Shown piece after piece: positions 23,201-35,000 of a DNA stretch of 64,000 nucleotides. Position numbers and translations under genes: made by a program. Numbering within the stretch: position 1 is the first letter of the stretch; every line of letters begins with the position of its first letter. The notes below the pieces were generated by a model. The model had not been told where the DNA came from, did not search any database, and worked only from the letters and a program-made list of their open reading frames with translations. This stretch comes from Hippophae tibetana (taxonomy: Eukaryota; Streptophyta; Magnoliopsida; Rosales; Elaeagnaceae): contig JAZDXN010000024.1 of the NCBI GenBank assembly GCA_037013495.1, forward strand, positions 992,001 through 1,056,000. Direction: 5' to 3'.

Positions 23201-24562
23201 AGCAAAGATGTTGAGAAATATTGTGCCCATAAACCTTTGAAATATTTCGTGCTAGGTAATAATATGTTTACAAATAATTTATGCACCAAACTCTAGTCAT
23301 TACCTTTTTCCCATTTGGTAGGTTGGTAACCAAATTCGTTTGAATTAGGCTCGGAAGCAAGACTTTCAAAGGAAAGAAAACAGTTAGAAAACATGAGTAT
23401 GAATAAATAAATGGAGAAAAACCTTAAATTTTTTTTATCTTTTTTCCAAAGGTAGGCAAGGGAAATAAATACTCTAAATTGTAATTCCTTATAACTATGA
23501 TATATTTAAATAGAAATTATTATATCTTAAAATGCGAAACAATCAACATTTAGAAATTTTGCTTATTAATTTTTATATAAGAGATAAATACTTATCATTT
23601 TTAATTATTTTATGAATTCAATATTCTTAACTTATTTATAAGTTATTCTTGTAGTGTTGGAATTTTCCGTATTGAATTTAACTTTATTTTTACCTGTCTC
23701 TCTCAAAATCTAGGTTCCAAACGAATTCGAAGAGTAAGAAGCAAGTAAAGATGTTCAGAAATATTACGCCCAAAAACCATTGAAATAATTTGGGCTAGGT
23801 AATAATATGTTTACAAATAATTTATGCACCAAACTCTTGTCATTACCTTTTCCCATTTGGTAGGTTGGTAACCAAATTCGGTTGAATTGGGCTCGGAAGC
23901 AAGACTTTGAAAGGAAAGAAAATAGTGAGAAAACATGAGTATGAATAAATAAATGGAAAAAAAACTTAAACTTTTTTTTGTCTTTTTTGCAAAGGTAGGC
24001 AATGGGAACAAATACTTTAAATTGTAATTCCTTATAACTATGATATATTTAAATGGAAATTATTATATCTTAAAATGCGAAACAATCAAAATTTAGAAAT
24101 TTTGTATATTAATTTTTATATAAGAGATAAATACTTATCATTATTAATTATTTTATGAATTCAATATTCTTTACTTATTTATAAGTTATTCTTGTAGTGT
24201 TGGAATTTTCCGTATTGAATTTAACTTTATTTTTACCTATCTCTCCCAGAATCTAGGTTCCAAACGAATTCGAAGAGTAAGAAGCAAATAAGGATGTTGA
24301 GAAATATTGTGCCCATAAACCATAGAAATATTTCGGGACAGGTAATAATATATTTACAAATAATTTATGCACCAAACTCCTGTCATTACCTTTTCCCGTT
24401 TGGTAGATTGGTAACCAAATTCGGTTGAATTGGGCTCGGAAGCAAGACTTTCAAAGGAAATAAAATAGTGAGAAAACATGAGTATGAATAAATAAATAAA
24501 TAAAAAACTTAAACATTTTTTTTTGTCTTTTTTGCAAAGGTAGGCAATGGAAACAAATACTC
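22853..24562 (+). repeat. Mosaic monomers M43-M46 (left part)
   Basis: Starts at 22853, 23398, 23940 and 24483. M43 joins an AGGGAAAT-type left half to an A-like d block. M44 has the GGAGAAAAACCTTAAA head, also found at 25029 and 32095. M45 is B-like. M46 begins the sequence that enters the 7066-bp unit. The M43 tail and M44 head resemble the M46 tail and M47 head at an offset of 1631 bp. Confidence 0.7.
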
Positions 24563-26117
24563 TAAATTGTAATTCCTTATAACTATGATATATTTAAATG
24601 GAAATTATTATATCTTAAAATGCGAAACAATCAAAATTTAGAAATTTTGTATATTAATTTTTATATAAGAGATAAATACTTATCATTATTAATTATTTTA
24701 TGAATTCAATACTCTTAACTTATTTATAAGTTATTCTTGTAGTGTTAGAATTTTCCGTATTGAATTTAACTTTATTTTTACCTGTCTCTCTCAAAATCTT
24801 GGTTCCAAACGAATTCGAAGAGTAAGGAGCTAGCAAAGATGTTGAGAAATATTGTGCCCATAAACCTTTGAAATATTTCGTGCTAGGTAATAATATGTTT
24901 ACAAATAATTTATGCACCAAACTCTAGTCATTACCTTTTTCCCATTTGGTAGGTTGGTAACCAAATTCGTTTGAATTAGGCTCGGAAGCAAGACTTTCAA
25001 AGGAAAGAAAACAGTTAGAAAACATGAGTATGAATAAATAAATGGAGAAAAACCTTAAAAAATTTTTTTATCTTTTTTGCAAAGGTAGGCAAGGGAAATA
25101 AATAATCTAAATTGTAATTCCTTATAACTATGATATATTTAAATAGAAATTATTATATCTTAAAATGCGAAACAATCAACATTTAGAAATTCTGCTTATT
25201 AATTTTTATATAAGAGATAAATACTTATCATTTTTAATTATTTTATGAATTCAATATTCTTAACTTATTTATAATTATTCTTGTAGTGTTGGAATTTTCC
25301 GTATTGAATTTAACTTTATTTTTACCTGTCTCTCTCAAAATCTAGGTTCCAAACGAATTCGAAGAGTAAGAAGCAAGTAAAGATGTTGAGAAATATTACG
25401 CCCAAAAACCATTGAAATAATTTGGGCTAGGTAATAATATATTTACAAATAATTTAAGCACCAAACTCCTGTCATTACCTTTTCCCGTTTGGTAGATTGG
25501 TAACCAAATTCGGTTGAATTGGGCTCGGAAGCAAGACTTTCAAAGGAAATAAAATAGTGAGAAAACATGAGTATGAATAAATAAATAAATAAAAAACTTA
25601 AACATTTTTTTTTTGTCTTTTTTGCAAAGGTAGGCAATGGAAACAAATACTCTAAATTGTAATTCCTTATAACTATGATATATTTAAATGGATATTATTA
25701 TATCTTAAAATGCGAAACAATCAAAATTTAGAAATTTTGTATATTAATTTTTATATAAGAGATAAATACTTATCATTATTAATTATTTTATGAATTCAAT
25801 ACTCTTAACTTATTTATAAGTTATTCTTGTAGTGTTAGAATTTTACGTATTGAATTTAACTTTATTTTTACCTGTCTCTCTCAAAATCTTGGTTCCAAAC
25901 GAATTCGAAGAGTAAGGAGCTAGCAAAGATGTTGAGAAATATTGTGCCCATAAACCTTTGAAATATTTCGTGCTAGGTAATAATATGTTTACAAATAATT
26001 TATGCACCAAACTCTAGTCATTACATTTTCCCATTTGGTAGGTTGGTAACCAAATTCGGTTGAATTAGGCTCGGAAGCAAGACTTTCAAAGGAAATAAAA
26101 CAGTTAGAAAACATGAG

Positions 26118-26653
26118 TATGAATAAATAAATAAATAAAAAACTTAAACATGTTTTTTTGCAAAGGTAGGCAATGGAAACAAATACTCTAAATTGTAATT
26201 CCTTATAACTATGATATATTTAAATGGAAATTATTATATCTTAAAATGCGAAACAATCAAAATTTAGAAATTTTGTATATTAATTTTTATATAAGAGATA
26301 AATACTTATCATTATTAATTATTTTATGAATTCAATACTCTTAACTTATTTATAAGTTATTCTTGTAGTGTTAGAATTTTCCGTATTGAATTTAACTTTA
26401 TTTTTACCTGTCTCTCTCAAAATCTTGGTTCCAAACGAATTCGAAGAGTAAGAAGCAAGTAAAGATGTTGAGAAATATTACGCCCAAAAACCATTGAAAT
26501 AATTTGGGCTAGGTAATAATATATTTACAAATAATTTATGCACCAAACTCCTGTCATTACCTTTTCCCGTTTGGTAGATTGGTAACCAAATTCGGTTGAA
26601 TTGGGCTCGGAAGCAAGACTTTCAAAGGAAATAAAATAGTGAGAAAACATGAG
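26118..26653 (+). repeat. Shortened monomer M49 (536 bp)
   Basis: The head reads TTAAACATGTTTTTTTGC, lacking the GTCTTTTTT segment found between the T run and GCAAAGG elsewhere; about 9 bp are missing. The same deletion is in the copy at 33184, so it predates the 7066-bp duplication. It largely explains why the 13-monomer unit is 6 bp short of 13 x 544. Confidence 0.85.
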
Positions 26654-27741
26654 TATGAATAAATAAATAAATAAAAAACTTAAACATTTTTTTTGTCTTT
26701 TTTGCAAAGGTAGGCAATGGAAAAAACTACTCTAAATTGTAATTCCTTATAACTATGATATATTTAAATGGAAATTATTATATCTTAAAATGCGAAACAA
26801 TCAAAATTTAGAAATTTTGTATATTAATTTCTATATAAGAGATAAATACTTATCATTATTAATTATTTTATAAATTCAATATTCTTAACTTATTTATAAG
26901 TTATTCTTGTAGTTTTGGAATTTTACGTATTAAATTTAAATTTATTTTTACCTATCTCTCCCAAAATCTAGGTTCCAAACGAATTCGAAGAGTAAGAAGC
27001 AAGTAAGGATGTTGAGAAATATTGTGCCCATAAACCATAGAAATATTTCGGGATAGGTAATAATATATTTACAAATAATTTATGCACCAAACTCCTGTCA
27101 TTACCTTTTCCCGTTTGGTAGGTTGGTAACCAAATTCGGTTGAATTTGGCTCGGAAGCAAGACTTTGAAAGGAAAGAAAATAGTGAGAAAACATGAGTAT
27201 GAATAAATAAATGGAAAGAAAACTTAAATTTTTTTTTTGTCTTTTTTGCAAAGGTAGGAAAGGGAAATAAATACTCTAAATTGTAATTCCTTATAACAAT
27301 GATATATTTAAATGGAAATTATTATATCTTAAAATACGAAACAATCAACATTTAGAAATTTTGCTTATTAATTTTTATATAAGAGATAAATACTTATCAT
27401 TTTTAACTATTTTATGAATTCAATATTCTTAACTTATTTATAAGTTATTCTTGTAGTGTTGGAATTTTACGTATTAAATTTAAATTTATTTTTACCTATC
27501 TCTCCTAGAATCTAGGTTCCAAACGAATTCGAAGAGTAAGAAGCAAGTAAGGATGTTGACAAATATTGTGCCCATAAACCATAGAAATATTTCGGGATAG
27601 GTAATAATATATTTACAAATAATTTATGCACCAAACTCTTGTCATTACCTTTTCCCATTTGGTAGGTTGGTAACCAAATTCGGTTGAATTGGGCTCGGAA
27701 GCAAGACTTTCAAAGGAAAGAAAATAGTGAGGAAACATGAG

Positions 27742-30700
27742 TATGAATAAATAAATAAATAAAAAACTTAAACATTTTTTTTGTCTCTTTTGCTAAGGTA
27801 GGCAAGGGAAATAAATACTCTAAATTGTAATTCCTTATAACTATGTTATATTTAAATGGAAATTATAATATCTTAAAATGCGAAACAATCAAAATTTAGA
27901 TATTTTGTATATTAATTTTTATATAAGACGTAAATACTTATCATTATTAATTATTTTATGAATTCAATATTCTTACCTTATTTATAAGTTATTCTTGTAG
28001 TGTTATAATTTTCCATATTGAATTTAACTTTATTTTTACCTGTCTCTCTCAAAATCTTGGTTCCAAACGAATTCGAAGAGTAAGGAGCTAGTAAAGATGT
28101 TGAGAAATATTGTGAACATAAACCTTTGAAATATTTCGTGCTAGGTAATAATATGTTTACAAATAATTTATGCACCAAACTCTAGTCATTACCTTTTCCC
28201 ATTTGGTAGGTTGGTAACCAAATTCGGTTGAATTGGACTCGGAAGCAAGACTTTCAAAAGAAAGAAAATAGTGAGGAAACATGAGTATGAATAAATAAAT
28301 GGAAAAAAAACTTAAACTTTTTTTTTGTCTTTTTTGCAAAGGTAGGCAATGGAAACAAATACTTTAAATTGTAATTCCTTATAACTATGATATATTTAAA
28401 TGGAAATTATTATATCTTAAAATGCGAAACAATCAAAATTTAGAAATTTTGTATATTAATTTTTATATAAGAGATAAATACTTATCATTATTAATTATTT
28501 TATGAATTCAATATTCTTTACTTATTTATAAGTTATTCTTGTAGTGTTGGAATTTTCCGTATTGAATTTAACTTTATTTTTACCTATCTCTCCCAGAATC
28601 TAGGTTCCAAACGAATTCGAAGAGTAAGAAGCAAATAAGGATGTTTAGAAATATTGTGCCCATAAACCATAGAAATATTTCGGGACAGGTAATAATATAT
28701 TTACAAATAATTTATGCACCAAACTCCTGTCATTACATTTTCCCGTTTGGTAGGTTGGTAACCAAATTCGGTTGAATTGGGCTCGGAAGCAAGACTTTAA
28801 AAGGAAAGAAAATAGTGAAAACATGAGTATGAATAAATAAATAAATAAAAAACTTAAACATTTTTTTTTGTCTTTTTTGCAAAGGTAGGCAATGGAAACA
28901 AATACTCTAAATTGTAATTCCTTATAACTCTGTTATGTTTAAATGGAAATTATTATATCTTAAAATGCGAAACAATCAAAATTTAGAAATTTTGTATATT
29001 AATTTTTATATAAGAGATAAATACTTATCATTATTAATTATTTTATGAATTCAATACTCTTAACTTATTTATAAGTTATTCTTGTAGTGTTGGAATTTTC
29101 CGTATTGAATTTAACTTTATTTTTACCTATCTCTCCCAGAATCTAGGTTCCAAACGAATTCGAAGAGTAAGAAGCAAATAAGGATGTTTAGAAATATTGT
29201 GCCCATAAACCATAGAAATATTTCGGGACAGGTAATAATATATTTACAAATAATTTATGCACCAAACTGCTGTCATTACATTTTCCCGTTTGGTAGGTTG
29301 GTAACCAAATTCGGTTGAATTGGGCTCGGAAGCAAGAGTTTAAAAGGAAAGAAAGTAGTGAGAAAACATGAGTATGAATAAATAAATAAATAAAAAACTT
29401 AAACATTTTTTTTTGTCTCTTTTGCTAAGGTAGGCAAGGGAAATAAATACTCTAAATTGTAATTCCTTATAACTATGTTATATTTAAATGGAAATTATAA
29501 TATCTTAAAATGCGAAACAATCAAAATTTAGATATTTTGTATATTAATTTTTATATAAGACGTAAATACTTATCATTATTAATTATTTTATGAATTCAAT
29601 ATTCTTAACTTATTTATAAGTTATTCTTGTAGTGTTATAATTTTCCATATTGAATTTAACTTTATTTTTACCTGTCTCTCTCAAAATCTTGGTTCCAAAC
29701 GAATTCGAAGAGTAAGGAGCTAGTAAAGATGTTGAGAAATATTGTGAACATAAACCTTTGAAATATTTCGTGCTAGGTAATAATATGTTTACAAATAATT
29801 TATGCACCAAACTCTAGTCATTACCTTTTCCCATTTGGTAGGTTGGTAACCAAATTCGGTTGAATTGGACTCGGAAGCAAGACTTTCAAAAGAAAGAAAA
29901 TAGTGAGGAAACATGAGTATGAATAAATAAATGGAAAAAAAACTTAACATTTTTTTTTGTCTTTTTTGCAAAGGTAGGCAATGGAAACAAATACTTTAAA
30001 TTGTAATTCCTTATAACTATGATATATTTAAATGGAAATTATTATATCTTAAAATGCGAAACAATCAAAATTTAGAAATTTTGTATATTAATTTTTATAT
30101 AAGAGATAAATACTTATCATTATTAATTATTTTATGAATTCAATATTCTTTACTTATTTATAAGTTATTCTTGTAGTGTTGGAATTTTCCGTATTGAATT
30201 TAACTTTATTTTTACCTATCTCTCCCAGAATCTAGGTTCCAAACGAATTCGAAGAGTAAGAAGCAAATAAGGATGTTTAGAAATATTGTGCCCATAAACC
30301 ATAGAAATATTTCGGGACAGGTAATAATATATTTACAAATAATTTATGCACCAAACTCCTGTCATTACATTTTCCCGTTTGGTAGGTTGGTAACCAAATT
30401 CGGTTGAATTGGGCTCGGAAGCAAGACTTTAAAAGGAAAGAAAATAGTGAAAACATGAGTATGAATAAATAAATAAATAAAAAACTTAAACATTTTTTTT
30501 TGTCTTTTTTGCAAAGGTAGGCAATGGAAACAAATACTCTAAATTGTAATTCCTTATAACTCTGTTATGTTTAAATGGAAATTATTATATCTTAAAATGC
30601 GAAACAATCAAAATTTAGAAATTTTGTATATTAATTTTTATATAAGAGATAAATACTTATCATTATTAATTATTTTATGAATTCAATACTCTTAACTTAT

Positions 30701-31004
30701 TTATAAGTTATTCTTGTAGTGTTGGAATTTTCCGTATTGAATTTAACTTTATTTTTACCTATCTCTCCCAGAATCTAGGTTCCAAACGAATTCGAAGAGT
30801 AAGAAGCAAATAAGGATGTTTAGAAATATTGTGCCCATAAACCATAGAAATATTTCGGGACAGGTAATAATATATTTACAAATAATTTATGCACCAAACT
30901 GCTGTCATTACATTTTCCCGTTTGGTAGGTTGGTAACCAAATTCGGTTGAATTGGGCTCGGAAGCAAGAGTTTAAAAGGAAAGAAAGTAGTGAGAAAACA
31001 TGAG
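27742..31004 (+). repeat. Trimeric repeat nested in unit copy 1 (period about 1631 bp)
   Basis: Monomers at 27742, 28286 and 28828 match those at 29373, 29918 and 30460. Type 1 has the GTCTCTTTTGCTAAGG head, AAGACGTAAAT and GTTATAATTTTCC. Type 2 has ATGTTTAGAAAT and a 2-bp loss giving AATAGTGAAAAC. Type 3 has AACTCTGTTATG and AGAGTTTAAAAGG. A partial third round follows at 31005. Confidence 0.85.
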
Positions 31005-31549
31005 TATGAATAAATAAATAAATAAAAAACTTAAACATTTTTTTTTGTCTCTTTTGCTAAGGTAGGCAAGGGAAATAAATACTCTAAATTGTAATTCCTT
31101 ATAACTATGTTATATTTAAATGGAAATTATAATATCTTAAAATGCGAAACAATCAAAATTTAGATATTTTGTATATTAATTTTTATATAAGACGTAAATA
31201 CTTATCATTATTAATTATTTTATGAATTCAATATTCTTTACTTATTTATAAGTTATTCTTGTAGTGTTGGAATTTTCCGTATTGAATTTAACTTTATTTT
31301 TACCTATCTCTCCCAGAATCTAGGTTCCAAACGAATTCGAAGAGTAAGAAGCAAATAAGGATGTTTAGAAATATTGTGCCCATAAACCATAGAAATATTT
31401 CGGGACAGGTAATAATATATTTACAAATAATTTATGCACCAAACTCCTGTCATTACATTTTCCCGTTTGGTAGGTTGGTAACCAAATTCGGTTGAATTGG
31501 GCTCGGAAGCAAGACTTTTAAAGGAAAGAAATTAGTGAGGAAACATGAG
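31005..31549 (+). repeat. Chimeric monomer M58
   Basis: Begins as nested type 1 (GTCTCTTTTGCTAAGG, AAGACGTAAAT). At about 31233 it switches to the CAATATTCTTTAC c block, GTTGGAATT and the ATGTTTAGAAAT B-like body of type 2. It ends with the private TTTTAAAGGAAAGAAATTAG. The copy at 38071 is the same. Confidence 0.8.
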
Positions 31550-32094
31550 TATGAATAAATAAATGGAAAAAAAACTTAAACTTTTTTTTTGTCTTTTTTG
31601 CAAAGGTAGGCAATGGAAACAAATACTTTAAATTGTAATTCCTTATAACTATGATATATTTAAATGGAAATTATTATATCTTAAAATGCGAAACAATCAA
31701 AATTTAGAAATTTTGTATATTAATTTTTATATAAGAGATAAATACTTATCATTATTAATTATTTTATGAATTCAATACTCTTAACTTATTTATAAGTTAT
31801 TCTTGTAGTGTTAGAATTTTCCGTATTGAATTTAACTTTATTTTTACCTGTCTCTCTCAAAATCTTGGTTCCAAACGAATTCGAAGAGTAAGGAGCTAGC
31901 AAAGATGTTGAGAAATATTGTGCCCATAAACCTTTGAAATATTTCGTGCTAGGTAATAATATGTTTACAAATAATTTATGCACCAAACTCTAGTCATTAC
32001 CTTTTTCCCATTTGGTAGGTTGGTAACCAAATTCGTTTGAATTAGGCTCGGAAGCAAGACTTTCAAAGGAAAGAAAACAGTTAGAAAACATGAG
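31550..32094 (+). repeat. Junction monomer M59 between the two 7066-bp copies
   Basis: The left part matches the monomer at 38616 that follows copy 2. The right part matches the monomer at 24483 that opens copy 1. The crossover lies between 31629 and 31777, in a stretch identical in both parents. This is the expected signature of tandem duplication by unequal exchange. Confidence 0.85.
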
Positions 32095-35000
32095 TATGAA
32101 TAAATAAATGGAGAAAAACCTTAAAAAATTTTTTTATCTTTTTTGCAAAGGTAGGCAAGGGAAATAAATAATCTAAATTGTAATTCCTTATAACTATGAT
32201 ATATTTAAATAGAAATTATTATATCTTAAAATGCGAAACAATCAACATTTAGAAATTCTGCTTATTAATTTTTATATAAGAGATAAATACTTATCATTTT
32301 TAATTATTTTATGAATTCAATATTCTTAACTTATTTATAATTATTCTTGTAGTGTTGGAATTTTCCGTATTGAATTTAACTTTATTTTTACCTGTCTCTC
32401 TCAAAATCTAGGTTCCAAACGAATTCGAAGAGTAAGAAGCAAGTAAAGATGTTGAGAAATATTACGCCCAAAAACCATTGAAATAATTTGGGCTAGGTAA
32501 TAATATATTTACAAATAATTTAAGCACCAAACTCCTGTCATTACCTTTTCCCGTTTGGTAGATTGGTAACCAAATTCGGTTGAATTGGGCTCGGAAGCAA
32601 GACTTTCAAAGGAAATAAAATAGTGAGAAAACATGAGTATGAATAAATAAATAAATAAAAAACTTAAACATTTTTTTTTTGTCTTTTTTGCAAAGGTAGG
32701 CAATGGAAACAAATACTCTAAATTGTAATTCCTTATAACTATGATATATTTAAATGGATATTATTATATCTTAAAATGCGAAACAATCAAAATTTAGAAA
32801 TTTTGTATATTAATTTTTATATAAGAGATAAATACTTATCATTATTAATTATTTTATGAATTCAATACTCTTAACTTATTTATAAGTTATTCTTGTAGTG
32901 TTAGAATTTTACGTATTGAATTTAACTTTATTTTTACCTGTCTCTCTCAAAATCTTGGTTCCAAACGAATTCGAAGAGTAAGGAGCTAGCAAAGATGTTG
33001 AGAAATATTGTGCCCATAAACCTTTGAAATATTTCGTGCTAGGTAATAATATGTTTACAAATAATTTATGCACCAAACTCTAGTCATTACATTTTCCCAT
33101 TTGGTAGGTTGGTAACCAAATTCGGTTGAATTAGGCTCGGAAGCAAGACTTTCAAAGGAAATAAAACAGTTAGAAAACATGAGTATGAATAAATAAATAA
33201 ATAAAAAACTTAAACATGTTTTTTTGCAAAGGTAGGCAATGGAAACAAATACTCTAAATTGTAATTCCTTATAACTATGATATATTTAAATGGAAATTAT
33301 TATATCTTAAAATGCGAAACAATCAAAATTTAGAAATTTTGTATATTAATTTTTATATAAGAGATAAATACTTATCATTATTAATTATTTTATGAATTCA
33401 ATACTCTTAACTTATTTATAAGTTATTCTTGTAGTGTTAGAATTTTCCGTATTGAATTTAACTTTATTTTTACCTGTCTCTCTCAAAATCTTGGTTCCAA
33501 ACGAATTCGAAGAGTAAGAAGCAAGTAAAGATGTTGAGAAATATTACGCCCAAAAACCATTGAAATAATTTGGGCTAGGTAATAATATATTTACAAATAA
33601 TTTATGCACCAAACTCCTGTCATTACCTTTTCCCGTTTGGTAGATTGGTAACCAAATTCGGTTGAATTGGGCTCGGAAGCAAGACTTTCAAAGGAAATAA
33701 AATAGTGAGAAAACATGAGTATGAATAAATAAATAAATAAAAAACTTAAACATTTTTTTTGTCTTTTTTGCAAAGGTAGGCAATGGAAAAAACTACTCTA
33801 AATTGTAATTCCTTATAACTATGATATATTTAAATGGAAATTATTATATCTTAAAATGCGAAACAATCAAAATTTAGAAATTTTGTATATTAATTTCTAT
33901 ATAAGAGATAAATACTTATCATTATTAATTATTTTATAAATTCAATATTCTTAACTTATTTATAAGTTATTCTTGTAGTTTTGGAATTTTACGTATTAAA
34001 TTTAAATTTATTTTTACCTATCTCTCCCAAAATCTAGGTTCCAAACGAATTCGAAGAGTAAGAAGCAAGTAAGGATGTTGAGAAATATTGTGCCCATAAA
34101 CCATAGAAATATTTCGGGATAGGTAATAATATATTTACAAATAATTTATGCACCAAACTCCTGTCATTACCTTTTCCCGTTTGGTAGGTTGGTAACCAAA
34201 TTCGGTTGAATTTGGCTCGGAAGCAAGACTTTGAAAGGAAAGAAAATAGTGAGAAAACATGAGTATGAATAAATAAATGGAAAGAAAACTTAAATTTTTT
34301 TTTTGTCTTTTTTGCAAAGGTAGGAAAGGGAAATAAATACTCTAAATTGTAATTCCTTATAACAATGATATATTTAAATGGAAATTATTATATCTTAAAA
34401 TACGAAACAATCAACATTTAGAAATTTTGCTTATTAATTTTTATATAAGAGATAAATACTTATCATTTTTAACTATTTTATGAATTCAATATTCTTAACT
34501 TATTTATAAGTTATTCTTGTAGTGTTGGAATTTTACGTATTAAATTTAAATTTATTTTTACCTATCTCTCCTAGAATCTAGGTTCCAAACGAATTCGAAG
34601 AGTAAGAAGCAAGTAAGGATGTTGACAAATATTGTGCCCATAAACCATAGAAATATTTCGGGATAGGTAATAATATATTTACAAATAATTTATGCACCAA
34701 ACTCTTGTCATTACCTTTTCCCATTTGGTAGGTTGGTAACCAAATTCGGTTGAATTGGGCTCGGAAGCAAGACTTTCAAAGGAAAGAAAATAGTGAGGAA
34801 ACATGAGTATGAATAAATAAATAAATAAAAAACTTAAACATTTTTTTTGTCTCTTTTGCTAAGGTAGGCAAGGGAAATAAATACTCTAAATTGTAATTCC
34901 TTATAACTATGTTATATTTAAATGGAAATTATAATATCTTAAAATGCGAAACAATCAAAATTTAGATATTTTGTATATTAATTTTTATATAAGACGTAAA

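Larger units (their letters stand above)
24563..31628 (+). repeat. 7066-bp higher-order unit, copy 1 (13 monomers)
   Basis: Every monomer start from 25029 to 31005 recurs at exactly +7066 (25029/32095, 25572/32638, 26118/33184, and so on to 31005/38071). All distinctive tags recur in order, including a short deletion in the head at about 26152 and TAATTTAAGCACC at about 25453. Differences seen between copies are few: TTAACATTT against TTAAACTTT (29945 / 37011) and GTGCCCATAA against GTGCTCATAA (30830 / 37896). The left boundary is fixed only to 24563-24711, because the two flanks are identical there. Confidence 0.9.
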
